From a virus: a stretch of DNA of 28,883 nucleotides. The notes under the pieces were generated by a model. It had not been told where the DNA came from. It searched no databases and saw nothing but the letters and a program-made list of their open reading frames with translations. Below are positions 16,734-24,048 of the stretch, one piece after another. Where the stretch lies: IMG/VR virus record IMGVR_UViG_3300035698_013279, positions 1 through 28,883 of that record. One strand, written 5' to 3'. The stretch's first letter is position 1, and each line of letters starts with the position of its first letter. The position numbers and the translations under genes are program-made.

Positions 16734-17561
16734 TTGATCTATCGCAAGATACATCTAAAGGGAATTGAACATATTGGCACGATAACATTTAAGGAGAGTC
16801 AGCAATTTCGGAAAAAATATTATCCTGTGAACAAGTTCACGAGCAAAAACAGTATCAAAGGCGCTCGGTGGCTGATTAAAAAGTACGGAGGGATTAAATC
16901 TCATATATGTGATCCTATGGTCGGCATAGGGACTTACTTAGTCGAGGCTATCTCTCTAGGCCATACTGCTTATGGATTTGATATCTATGAATATCAGATT
17001 CAGTCAGCTCGTGAGAACGCCGAATGGCGTCAGAGACATCAAAAGAATGTTGGGTGTTATAAACTGCACTGGATGCCAGGAAATCTCGCTTATGAGGTTT
17101 TACCTCCTGGTTCAATGGACCTGACTATATGGAGCCCACCTTATGGTTTACAGAATCATTCGATGGGAACTACCAAGAAACAGATAGATCTACAAAAAAA
17201 GAAAAACCTGTATTCTTGTCAATCCTATGGAGAGGAATCCCCTTTTAGAGAGAACGATGTGTCTAAGTGTAAGAATATCAAAGCCTTCTATGAATCAATG
17301 AAACCGTTAATCGCATCTAGTGTGCGTATACTGAAGCGAAACGGTTATATGATCATAGTATTACAGGACTACATTCGAAAAGGTAAGCCAGTGGGAATAG
17401 TCCAAGGATTTGTGGATCTCGTTCTGGAACATAGTCCTATGAAAGCCGTAGGGTATCACACCCGACAAGTACCTATCACTTACTTCAAACAGGGACAAAT
17501 AAAAAAAGGGAATAATGTCGTAGTGGTAGAACATATGCTCGTCTTTAGAAAGAAGAAATAG
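16734..17561 (+). CDS. DNA methyltransferase (amino-group, SPPY type)
   Basis: This 275-residue SAM-dependent methyltransferase has motif I DPMVGIGT (60-67) followed by an acidic residue (FDI, 82-84), and the catalytic motif IV SPPY at 134-137. SPPY is the usual form in N4-cytosine or N6-adenine enzymes. The order motif I then IV is that of the gamma-type arrangement. It starts at TTG 16734 with GGGGGA upstream. The central region 138-190 may hold part of the target-recognition part. No restriction partner is adjacent, so it probably marks or protects phage DNA against host restriction, or regulates. Specificity cannot be read from sequence. Confidence 0.82.
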   Translation: MIYRKIHLKGIEHIGTITFKESQQFRKKYYPVNKFTSKNSIKGARWLIKKYGGIKSHICDPMVGIGTYLVEAISLGHTAYGFDIYEYQIQSARENAEWRQRHQKNVGCYKLHWMPGNLAYEVLPPGSMDLTIWSPPYGLQNHSMGTTKKQIDLQKKKNLYSCQSYGEESPFRENDVSKCKNIKAFYESMKPLIASSVRILKRNGYMIIVLQDYIRKGKPVGIVQGFVDLVLEHSPMKAVGYHTRQVPITYFKQGQIKKGNNVVVVEHMLVFRKKK

Positions 17562-17562
17562 A

Positions 17563-18036
17563 ATGAGCGAAGAAATCATCGAAGAGATTAATAGTGCTGA
17601 AAGTATCATTCTGAAAGAACATCAAGTTCAAACTTGGAGACAATCCAAATTTAATCCAAAAGAAATGGAGAAAATATTCAAACGAAAAGATCTCTCAGCA
17701 GCGAAGGTTAAATATCTGATATTAGCAAATGCTCTCCTCTTACGCAAAAAAGGTGTTAATCTAGGTGAGACAATTTATATCATCAAGACAGTGAGAAACC
17801 CCCGAACTCACAGGCTGGTCAGTTTGAATAAAGATATACTTGATTGTGAAGAAACTTTCGGATACTTCCCAATGCACATTGCTGGATGGAATCCCGATAA
17901 GAAGAAGTTCATTATAGGTCGTTACTTTAGATTCACTAAGAGTGTTCATCATAGAGTGCTTCCTAGCATCTTGTTTATCAAAACCAGCGAAGAGATCTTG
18001 GAGCTTGAAAGAAAACGATCAGATAATGCTAAATAA
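17563..18036 (+). CDS. Hypothetical protein
   Basis: This 157-residue protein starts one base after the methyltransferase stop. It has an acidic helical N-terminus, a basic helix (FNPKEMEKIFKRKDLSAAKVKY), and a beta-rich C-terminal half with PMHIAGWNPDKKKFIIGRYF. No catalytic motif or family is recognised. Its tight spacing to the methyltransferase suggests the same transcript. It overlaps the next gene by 11 bases. Confidence 0.65.
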   Translation: MSEEIIEEINSAESIILKEHQVQTWRQSKFNPKEMEKIFKRKDLSAAKVKYLILANALLLRKKGVNLGETIYIIKTVRNPRTHRLVSLNKDILDCEETFGYFPMHIAGWNPDKKKFIIGRYFRFTKSVHHRVLPSILFIKTSEEILELERKRSDNAK

Positions 18037-18448
18037 AACTGATCAATGGCGGTATCAAGAAATTCAGAAAAAGAAGGAGCGAGAAGACACTTGTCACAGG
18101 TTATCTAACCAGGAACATAAGCTCATCAAAAAATGGCAGCAATATCTCATTGAAAATCATCAGATGCATTTGAAAGTAGATGAATTGAAAGAGATCTGGA
18201 TTGCTTGTAAAAGAAGAATTCTGAAATTGGTTGAGCTAGGCCATTGTAATCTAAACTTCCTCGATATCTGTTTGAAATGGGTAACGTTTGGCCCTGCAAA
18301 TATATTCTTACGGCTTCAGTCTAAGCCTACAGGACGGTTGAGTCAAACCCTGAAAGAAGTCGAGAAAGTTTACTATAACCAGAGAAAAACACATGGAGCA
18401 GAAAAGAGATTTCGAAATCATCATATGAAAAAATGGGAAAAGCTTTAG
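18026..18448 (+). CDS. Hypothetical helical basic protein
   Basis: This 140-residue protein is mostly helical and charged. I chose ATG 18026 because it overlaps the previous stop in the style of this operon; an earlier ATG at 17942 would be within the previous gene. It contains QEHKLIKKWQQYLIENHQMH and FLDICLKWVTFGPANIFLRLQ. No recognised domain. Its stop overlaps the stop of the convergent adenine methyltransferase by three bases, leaving no room for a terminator. Confidence 0.65.
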   Translation: MLNKTDQWRYQEIQKKKEREDTCHRLSNQEHKLIKKWQQYLIENHQMHLKVDELKEIWIACKRRILKLVELGHCNLNFLDICLKWVTFGPANIFLRLQSKPTGRLSQTLKEVEKVYYNQRKTHGAEKRFRNHHMKKWEKL

Positions 18449-19296
18449 AAGTTGGTTATGATTAGCTCATAAACCTCTCTGGACTTAGATTTGGCCTTGT
18501 TCCCTATTCTACGCTTAGTCATGACTCGAAGAAAATTGAAACCCCCATACAGGTTTCGAACAGCCTCAACATCGTGATTGAAAGCTATGAATTTCACACC
18601 TCTAGTGTTGAATCCACTACATAGGTCGGCTAAAGCCTTTTGTTCCCTGTATTCAAATCCTTCGGCTGTGTACGAGGTAAAATTCGATGTGATTGAATAC
18701 GGAACGTAAGGTGGATCTAGAACAACGAAGTCGCCTTGGAGAGGTGGATAGTTTTCAAAGAGAGATCTGAAATCACAAGTAGCTAATAAAGCTCGTTGTA
18801 ATAACTTAGACCATTCACGCAAAATGGTTATGGTTGGTACTTTTCTCTTCATGTGATCTGAAGGATGAATGGGGGAATTAAATCCCCCATTCTTATTGTA
18901 TCGACACAGACCGTTGAAACACTTGGCGTTCATGTAGAGAAACATTATGGCACGATTCAAGCCGATGTCTTGTTCCATCTTGCGGTTGAACCTTGCACGA
19001 ACTCTGTAGTAATATTCTTTGTCATGAAGAGATGCCATCTGTTTCAGTTTCTTACCCACGAGCAAGGGAGCCTTTTTAATAGCTTTCATAGTTAGCATTA
19101 AATCGGTCTGTGCATCAGAAATAACTGCTCTGTTCCAGGTTAGTTTTTCAATGAAATATTTATAGAGCCCTCCCCCTCCTAGAAAGGGCTCATAGTAACA
19201 ACCCACTTTAGTAGGAAAGTTTAGTTTATCGAGATAAGGATACATCCAAGTTTTGCCACCGGCCCACTTGAGAGGAGACCTTACAGAATTGGGCAC
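18445..19296 (-). CDS. dam: DNA adenine N6-methyltransferase (D12 / Dam family)
   Basis: This 283-residue enzyme has the full Dam signature: PLKWAGGK (8-15, SAM binding), EPFLGGGG (36-43), FNGLCRYNKNGGFNSPI (about 127-143) and DPPY (194-197, catalytic), in the alpha-type order. Dam relatives methylate GATC, but target specificity is not proven here. It transfers methyl from SAM to adenine N6, which can block host restriction and mark replicated DNA. It is downstream of dNMP kinase with a 16-base overlap on the minus strand and converges on the gene ending at 18448. Confidence 0.93.
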   Translation of the reverse strand: MPNSVRSPLKWAGGKTWMYPYLDKLNFPTKVGCYYEPFLGGGGLYKYFIEKLTWNRAVISDAQTDLMLTMKAIKKAPLLVGKKLKQMASLHDKEYYYRVRARFNRKMEQDIGLNRAIMFLYMNAKCFNGLCRYNKNGGFNSPIHPSDHMKRKVPTITILREWSKLLQRALLATCDFRSLFENYPPLQGDFVVLDPPYVPYSITSNFTSYTAEGFEYREQKALADLCSGFNTRGVKFIAFNHDVEAVRNLYGGFNFLRVMTKRRIGNKAKSKSREVYELIITNF

Positions 19297-19892
19297 GACT
19301 GACCTTTCCTATCCACAAATTCTTCCCAACAATTAGATATGTCTTCTTCGAAGTCTTCTTGACTATTGTTGTTGATAGAGATATACATATTTAGGTCGCC
19401 TATGAACTTTTCGTAGATCGTTCCGAAGTTTTGTTCAGAAGCATGAGTCGGCGGGGGCAGTTGAAGGCGCTTATCAGCATCAATCAGAATCAGCATTCCT
19501 TTTCGGTCTATAATCCACTGAGCTTCGTTTAGAAAACGTATATCTGTTATCACAATTTTGTCGCCGTATTTTTCTGGATGGTCAACTTCAACTTCTTGGA
19601 TCAATCGTCTCATCCAGTAATCGTCACTGAATGTCATCTTATTATGGAAATCCATCCCTGTACTTAATCGACATAACTGAGTACCGTAAAACTGGAGAAT
19701 ATGACGAGCATAAGGATCTTTCTTTTTAATCTGATCCCAGGTGAGCCAACCGAACTCAACACAATCCTCTTTCAAACAATCAGCTAATGCTCTACGGACA
19801 AAGCCGAATTTCTTTACCATCACAATACCAGCTGTATCTTTCCCGGACCTCATTTGACCACACATACCAACGTACATTCTTTTCATATCCAA
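19281..19892 (-). CDS. Deoxynucleoside monophosphate kinase
   Basis: This 203-residue P-loop kinase raises dNMPs to dNDPs. The nucleotide site is GQMRSGKDT (12-20) and the substrate-side motif DIRFLNEAQ lies at 117-125, as in the T4 gp1 type. The Asp-rich C-terminus is not diagnostic. Placement with two methyltransferases suits a phage that may use modified bases, but no modification enzyme for the bases themselves is visible. The ATG at 19892 has an extended -10 promoter 17-22 bases upstream; an internal ATG (MKRMYVG) is also possible. Confidence 0.87.
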   Translation of the reverse strand: MDMKRMYVGMCGQMRSGKDTAGIVMVKKFGFVRRALADCLKEDCVEFGWLTWDQIKKKDPYARHILQFYGTQLCRLSTGMDFHNKMTFSDDYWMRRLIQEVEVDHPEKYGDKIVITDIRFLNEAQWIIDRKGMLILIDADKRLQLPPPTHASEQNFGTIYEKFIGDLNMYISINNNSQEDFEEDISNCWEEFVDRKGQSCPIL

Positions 19893-19908
19893 TCCTTTCA
19901 GTTAGTAC

Positions 19909-19931
19909 ATGATAGCACACTTAGAGAGAAA
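19909..19931 (-). promoter_or_regulatory. Leftward promoter for dNMP kinase / Dam
   Basis: The extended -10 is GTGTGCTATCAT, with TATCAT at 19914-19909. There is no -35 like TTGACA at 17 bases; that place is taken by the palindrome at 19933-19947. This arrangement is expected for a promoter that needs, or is blocked by, a bound factor. Confidence 0.6.
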
Positions 19932-19932
19932 G

Positions 19933-19947
19933 TCTTACAGTGTAAGA
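19933..19947. promoter_or_regulatory. Dispersed palindrome, copy 4, in a divergent promoter region
   Basis: TCTTAC-AGT-GTAAGA lies between the divergent starts at 19892 (minus) and 20014 (plus). Its centre is about 37 bases from the likely leftward transcript start, where -35 contact would be. For the rightward promoter at 19965 it lies upstream, near -60. Confidence 0.72.
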
Positions 19948-19964
19948 ATGAATAAAGATTTTTA

Positions 19965-19994
19965 TTGAATTCGTTACATACAATGTGCTATAAT
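19965..19994 (+). promoter_or_regulatory. Strong rightward promoter of the main early operon
   Basis: TTGAAT, 18 bases, then TATAAT preceded by TGC (extended -10, ATGTGCTATAAT). It is followed by an AAGGAGG ribosome site before the ATG at 20014. This is the best-formed sigma-70-like promoter in the window. Confidence 0.82.
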
Positions 19995-20013
19995 AGGTGA
20001 AGGAGGAAAACAA

Positions 20014-20301
20014 ATGGCAATCATCACTCGGGAGAATCTTGGCAAATATCTTGAAAAGCGAAAATTTGTATATGATAACAGTCTACCACACCATCATATG
20101 GACCATATGACTCGTCGAGGTCCGATCCATTTCTACTACGATAGGGGATGTCGTCAGTGTACAATAATCTGTTATTACAAAGGCCAGAATGTATATCCAG
20201 GGGTCAGAGTTAATCTTACTTTACCCTGTGAGCACAAGTGGTTAGACTCCAATATTAAGATGATCGCCCTGTGGAAACGAGAAGCCGATGAACAATCCTG
20301 A
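20014..20301 (+). CDS. Hypothetical protein, first gene of the main early operon
   Basis: This 95-residue protein has an ideal ribosome site (AAGGAGG). It is rich in His, Tyr and Arg in the middle (LPHHHMDHMTRRGPIHFYYD), followed by RGCRQCTIICYYKGQ and a C-terminal CEHKW. His and Cys could bind metal but the pattern is not a known finger. Being first after a strong promoter, it may be a highly expressed takeover factor. Function unknown. Confidence 0.7.
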   Translation: MAIITRENLGKYLEKRKFVYDNSLPHHHMDHMTRRGPIHFYYDRGCRQCTIICYYKGQNVYPGVRVNLTLPCEHKWLDSNIKMIALWKREADEQS

Positions 20302-21178
20302 GATGCTTAATAACCTTGCGCAAAAGTGGAAGAGCTTAAAGATTGGCAAATTTGTTTTATGGCTAGAGCAGAAGTTAGTTATGCACGGGCCAACGGTAGT
20401 AATCCCTGAAAGCCATGTCGACCTATTAAGTGAACTTGAAAACAAAGAGATTATTGAATTCAAAAAAGGTAATGATTCATATCAGATTATCCCTAGTCCG
20501 TTTTTCTGGGAACTAGTTGGTAAAATACGTCGAAGCAAAGCGATGACTTTTGATCACTACGAAGAAACCTTCGGGCCAGATGTTACCGCCCTGTGTCGAG
20601 TCGAAAACCGATCTTCACGTCCAAGAAAGTTTCATCCTGCTTATGGTGAAATTAGAATTCGACGGCGCAGCGATAAAGAAGGAGTATTTCTGTTTCAGTA
20701 TTTGAAAGAACAGAAAGAATACATTGAGATAGAAATTGATGAAGCGTATTCATATTGCGACGGGTCGTCTCATAGTAGTAATGACAACATAGTAACTTTA
20801 TTAATTTCATTCAGTGATTTATTGAGATGCTTTCTCGTTGCAGGATATACAGCATTCCCGTGTACGTTTACTCATAGAAGAGACATAAATGGGAAAGTGC
20901 CTGAGATCAAGGGAGAGTTTCGAAAAAATGATAAAAATTACGTACAAAAAAGTATTAAGGAAAAACTAGAATACACTCTGAAAGAAATGAACTCATTAGA
21001 AGGTGCTATGAAGCGTATGTTATGGGAAACTACCATCAAAAAGAAATCTTTCAAAGGTATCCTTGAACAATTCCAAAAAATAAGTCAAACTTTATTCTAT
21101 AATATCCCTCACGTCATTGAACAATATCTAAACGAACTTGAAAAGGAAGAATCATGTACCGAACAATCCTCGACATAA
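20288..21178 (+). CDS. Hypothetical protein
   Basis: This 296-residue protein overlaps the previous gene by 14 bases. The N-terminal region is helical (QKWKSLKIGKFVLWLEQKLV). The middle is beta-rich and charged (EIRIRRRSDKEGVFLFQYLK, then YIEIEIDEAYSYCDGSSH). The C-terminal 100 residues are helical with LEYTLKEMNSLEGAMKRMLW, suggesting a coiled coil. No catalytic signature or known domain is seen. Confidence 0.65.
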   Translation: MNNPEMLNNLAQKWKSLKIGKFVLWLEQKLVMHGPTVVIPESHVDLLSELENKEIIEFKKGNDSYQIIPSPFFWELVGKIRRSKAMTFDHYEETFGPDVTALCRVENRSSRPRKFHPAYGEIRIRRRSDKEGVFLFQYLKEQKEYIEIEIDEAYSYCDGSSHSSNDNIVTLLISFSDLLRCFLVAGYTAFPCTFTHRRDINGKVPEIKGEFRKNDKNYVQKSIKEKLEYTLKEMNSLEGAMKRMLWETTIKKKSFKGILEQFQKISQTLFYNIPHVIEQYLNELEKEESCTEQSST

Positions 21179-21414
21179 GTTTCCTTGTATTGTTTTTCAT
21201 ATGGAGCTGGTTTATGTTTAAGATATTTATGATTTACCTCTACCGAAGATGGGGTCTCGAAGTTTGGATAACCTTGGAAACTGGGCAATCGTGTGGTATT
21301 AGTAAACATACAATTAAACTCAGTCGTCATGGTATCTGGCTACACATCAATAAAGTTATCTTCGTCGGGTTTGATTTTGAGTATGTTCCTATTAATGAAA
21401 GGAAAAAGGCATGA
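21154..21414 (+). CDS. Small membrane protein
   Basis: This 86-residue protein has one hydrophobic segment (residues ~7-29, ILDISFLVLFFIWSWFMFKI) followed by a soluble C-terminal domain with basic residues. It is probably anchored in the host inner membrane. It overlaps both neighbours (25 bases upstream, ATGA with the phosphoesterase). No holin-type duplicate membrane segment is present, so I do not call it a holin. Confidence 0.6.
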   Translation: MYRTILDISFLVLFFIWSWFMFKIFMIYLYRRWGLEVWITLETGQSCGISKHTIKLSRHGIWLHINKVIFVGFDFEYVPINERKKA

Positions 21415-21929
21415 TTTACCTTACAGGAGATAATCATTTTAATCATGGGAACATCGTTGAATATTGTAGACGGCCATATGTTGATCTCATGGATATGAAC
21501 ACCGATATGATGTACAAATGGAATATCTTAGTCAATCCTCAAGATACTGTCTACCATGCTGGGGATATTGCATTTGGAGGACGTAAACAACTGAAACATC
21601 TTAAAGAAAACCTCAACGGAACTATTCACATCGTCAAAGGCAATCACGACCGAACAGTAACATCTCTCAACGGCTGCGGTTTCATAGCTCATAAAGGACC
21701 TTACTACATTAAAGAGTATAAGGTCTGGATGATACACGATCCGAAAGACATTGATTTAATTCCTATACATGAATTAAGATATCCAGTGCTTTGCGGTCAC
21801 GTTCATGAAAAATGGAAAACCAAAAAGCATAACCAGGGATTAATCATCAATGTAGGTGTAGATGTATGGAACTTTACCCCTATTACTTTCCATGAAGTGT
21901 TAATCCTGATGAATGGAAATACAGAATGA
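21411..21929 (+). CDS. Calcineurin-like metallophosphoesterase
   Basis: This 172-residue enzyme has the complete metal-ligand set: GDNHFNH (6-12), GD (51-52), GNHD (77-80), HD (109-110) and GHVH (129-132), ending in INVGVDVW. Such proteins bind two metal ions and cleave phosphoester bonds of nucleotides, nucleic acids or phosphoproteins. Phage members of this size are common, and a cyclic-nucleotide or nucleic-acid substrate is likely, but the sequence does not tell. It overlaps the nuclease gene (ATGA) and is probably co-translated. Confidence 0.88.
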   Translation: MIYLTGDNHFNHGNIVEYCRRPYVDLMDMNTDMMYKWNILVNPQDTVYHAGDIAFGGRKQLKHLKENLNGTIHIVKGNHDRTVTSLNGCGFIAHKGPYYIKEYKVWMIHDPKDIDLIPIHELRYPVLCGHVHEKWKTKKHNQGLIINVGVDVWNFTPITFHEVLILMNGNTE

Positions 21930-22642
21930 AAGAATGCGAGTTAGCTGCGCCATTAGCTACCTGGCTAGAGGCCCGAGGCTTTGAAATATGGGCAGAAGTG
22001 CCCTCTAGACGTAGGATTATTGATATTATAGCATGGAAGCCCAATATCAAGAAACTACTCTGCATTGAACTCAAATTAGGAGCCACTAAAGACCTATTAT
22101 ACCAGTGTCTTTACAATAGAAAGCTTACAGGATTCTGTTATGGGTGTGTTGCCAGCAATCCGCGCAAGGTGAGTGTTAGTAGATTCAAAAAGTGGGGCAT
22201 CGGTTTATTGTGTTATAACGGCACGGACATTGAAGTCATCTTAAAGCCTTGCAGAGCCCTATCTTCATTTCACAGTACTACTGTCACTAAATACCGTAGA
22301 AAATTGCTGAAAAGGCTAGAAACGCACCCTAAAGGGCATGAAGGGGGTCTTGCTTTAACAAAAGGGGATGGGCCACAGATAAGATGCAGGAAATTGATCA
22401 TTGCGTACCGCCTAAACAGACCAGAATCATCATGGAAAGAGATATTTAGGGACGTTCCAAATCACTATGCTAGCTACAAATCTATGCGAAAAAGTATGAC
22501 AAAGTTTCTGAAATGGGAGGTCAAGAATTTTTTAGCTAATGGATATCCCGATTATGGGATGATTTGTGCTAAATATGGTGAAGGATGGGAATCTCTATTA
22601 CGTTTGACTCTTCAGAAAAAGATATTGAGATGTAGAAGATGA
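21926..22642 (+). CDS. PDDEXK-type nuclease with C-terminal basic region
   Basis: In this 238-residue protein the N-terminal 110 residues have the restriction-endonuclease fold signature: RRRIIDIIAW with Asp33, then LLCIELKLG with Glu48-x-Lys50, followed by Gln60 in a helix (LLYQCLYNR). The family includes Holliday-junction resolvases, RecB-like and VRR-NUC-like nucleases. The C-terminal half is basic and helical, a possible DNA-binding domain. The start overlaps the phosphoesterase stop, and the pair may act on the same nucleic acid. Substrate is unknown; I read the core motif with good but not complete certainty. Confidence 0.7.
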   Translation: MKECELAAPLATWLEARGFEIWAEVPSRRRIIDIIAWKPNIKKLLCIELKLGATKDLLYQCLYNRKLTGFCYGCVASNPRKVSVSRFKKWGIGLLCYNGTDIEVILKPCRALSSFHSTTVTKYRRKLLKRLETHPKGHEGGLALTKGDGPQIRCRKLIIAYRLNRPESSWKEIFRDVPNHYASYKSMRKSMTKFLKWEVKNFLANGYPDYGMICAKYGEGWESLLRLTLQKKILRCRR

Positions 22643-22661
22643 ACTATCTAATAGAACAGAG

Positions 22662-22676
22662 TCTTACACTGTAAGA
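22662..22676. promoter_or_regulatory. Dispersed palindrome, copy 5
   Basis: TCTTAC-ACT-GTAAGA lies in the 45-base gap between the nuclease stop and the next gene's GGAGGAAGA ribosome site. This is the widest gap within the main early operon. Confidence 0.75.
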
Positions 22677-22687
22677 ACGGAGGAAGA

Positions 22688-22855
22688 GTGCCAAAGGTCA
22701 AAAGGAAAAAGACTAAAGAAGATATCAGACGTAATTTTGTCCCTGGTATATTGAATGTACATATGTGCCCATATTGTGGAGCGAGATTAGACTTATTATT
22801 CAGGTGCCTCGTTAATAATTGTCACCTGGTTAAAAAAAGAAAGAAGAAAAAATGA
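22688..22855 (+). CDS. Small zinc-ribbon protein
   Basis: A 55-residue basic protein starts at GTG with a strong GGAGGAAGA ribosome site. A zinc-binding unit is visible in the centre: MCPYCGARLDLLFRCLVNNC, with Cys at four positions. The N-terminus (VPKVKRKKTKEDIRR) and C-terminus (VKKRKKKK) are strongly basic and would bind nucleic acid. It is probably the first gene of the segment after the palindrome. Overlap with the next gene is ATGA. Confidence 0.68.
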   Translation: MPKVKRKKTKEDIRRNFVPGILNVHMCPYCGARLDLLFRCLVNNCHLVKKRKKKK

Positions 22856-23064
22856 AGAACCAAATAGAACACATTGCTCATGGTGTTAAGTTAATGAACT
22901 TACTTAGAAATCACCATAAAGACCCAATGACTGAAGATGAAATAGAAGAGCTTCGTGAGTGGATGCAAGAATCAGCTAAGAGGGCTGCTCAATGTCCTGG
23001 CGTATATAGATTTGCATGTCCACTTGCGATAGCTGGTATAACCGAGGAAGAGTGGAAGTGGTAA
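22852..23064 (+). CDS. Small acidic helical protein
   Basis: This 70-residue protein starts in an ATGA overlap. A long helix (HGVKLMNLLRNHHKDPMTED) and EEIEELREWMQESAKRAAQ lead to a short segment with FACPLAIAGITEEEWKW. The final GI-x-EEW resembles the end of the next gene's protein (GINPKEWNNL), perhaps a recurrent short motif. No family recognised. Confidence 0.62.
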   Translation: MKNQIEHIAHGVKLMNLLRNHHKDPMTEDEIEELREWMQESAKRAAQCPGVYRFACPLAIAGITEEEWKW

Positions 23065-23074
23065 ATGTAGTAAT

Positions 23075-23236
23075 ATGGATTTGCCAGTGTCAGCTAATCG
23101 TATTAAGGATTGGAAGGAACAACATTCAAGACCTTTCATTCAAAACGCATTTCCCGATCTAAATGCAGATGAACGAGAATTTCTATTAACAGGCATAAAT
23201 CCAAAAGAATGGAATAATCTTATGAAAGAAGATTAA
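23075..23236 (+). CDS. Small phage protein with RPFIQNAFPDL motif
   Basis: This 53-residue protein (MDLPVSANRIKDWKEQHSRP...) contains RPFIQNAFPDLNADEREFLL followed by TGINPKEWNNLM. I associate this signature with very small, poorly characterised proteins in several phage groups, from general memory rather than a search. It is acidic and helical. It lies between the zinc-ribbon/helical genes and the sigma factor, with only one base to the next start. Confidence 0.6.
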   Translation: MDLPVSANRIKDWKEQHSRPFIQNAFPDLNADEREFLLTGINPKEWNNLMKED

Positions 23237-23237
23237 A

Positions 23238-23729
23238 ATGACCTTCAAAGAATATCAGAAAAAAGTAAACTATATAACTAAAATTGCCTTCAAAAAAATT
23301 AAACCATATGAAGAAGCTCAAGACATAGCGCAAGAGTTGATGATTGAGGTTTGGAAAGAAAATAGAATCTTTGCAAATGAAACTCATTGGAAGCGATGGA
23401 TGACAAAAGCAGTTAGATGGAGAGTCCATGATAAAATAAGCAGTATAAAACAGTGGCTTAATAGAACTATAAATTATGAAACTAATCAGAAAGATAGAGG
23501 AAAAAAGTATTATAACGACCGTCTAAAATACGTTGAACTCAAAGAAGCAATTGATGGAAAACTCCCTAAGAATTGTCAAGATATTATACTTCTAAAATGG
23601 CAAGGGTATAAATTCAAAGATATTGGACCTAAAGTAGGATTGACCTCAAGAACAGCAGAACGCTATTGGATTGGAACTTGTAAACCATTCTTACGATTTT
23701 TATATGGAGGAGATCATGACTCATTGTGA
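23238..23729 (+). CDS. Sigma-70 family (ECF-like) RNA polymerase sigma factor
   Basis: This 163-residue protein has the two domains of extracytoplasmic-function-type sigma factors. Region 2 (about 23-68) holds PYEEAQDIAQELMIEVWKEN and WKRWMTKAVRWRVHDKI. Region 4 (about 100-152) has LPKNCQDIILLKWQGYKFKD then GLTSRTAERYWIG, a helix-turn-helix for -35 contact. The linker (75-95) is short and basic. It would redirect host RNA polymerase to phage promoters, probably for middle or late genes, though it lies in an early operon. Its target promoters are not known. Alternative: a helix-turn-helix terminase or repressor subunit, less likely. Confidence 0.75.
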   Translation: MTFKEYQKKVNYITKIAFKKIKPYEEAQDIAQELMIEVWKENRIFANETHWKRWMTKAVRWRVHDKISSIKQWLNRTINYETNQKDRGKKYYNDRLKYVELKEAIDGKLPKNCQDIILLKWQGYKFKDIGPKVGLTSRTAERYWIGTCKPFLRFLYGGDHDSL

Positions 23730-24048
23730 TTTATGCTACGATGAAATTAAAGAAGACACTGAGGATTGGAATCGTTGTAAGCTCTACATTCCAACGGGTA
23801 AAAATACTGTTACTGCTATAATGGATCTTTTAGTGTGTGGTGAGTGCCTAGAGATTAACCTGAATGATTGGGTTAGAATATTTAAGATAGGCCCAGCAGT
23901 GCAGAACTATTCCTCTTACTTGGTTCCAGTGACATGGTTAATAGATAGGGTTCAAGAAAAAAATCAAGAACTGAATGCATTAATCACCAATCTTGGAGAT
24001 TATGATCTGAGCGCTGATATCAGAAATTTTGGAAAGGAAGAACAATGA
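23716..24048 (+). CDS. Small zinc-binding protein
   Basis: This 110-residue protein starts at ATG 23716 with GGAGG five bases upstream and overlaps the sigma gene by 14 bases. Cysteines HCDLCYDEI and VCGECLEI form a CxxC...CxxC ribbon at about residues 4-40. The rest is helical and acidic. A zinc ribbon next to a sigma factor suggests a polymerase-binding accessory factor, but this is inference from position. Confidence 0.62.
   Translation: MTHCDLCYDEIKEDTEDWNRCKLYIPTGKNTVTAIMDLLVCGECLEINLNDWVRIFKIGPAVQNYSSYLVPVTWLIDRVQEKNQELNALITNLGDYDLSADIRNFGKEEQ

Noticed and set aside
18304-18316. ATTCTTACGGC as a palindrome site
   Set aside because: Only the left half matches; the right half is absent. 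It lies within a coding sequence.
17942-18448. Longer start for the gene ending at 18448
   Set aside because: The first 28 codons would lie inside the previous gene in another frame, without a ribosome site; ATG 18026 fits the operon's overlap pattern.
21154-21414. Small membrane protein as holin
   Set aside because: It has one membrane segment and a large soluble part, no lysis gene is next to it, and it is in an early operon.
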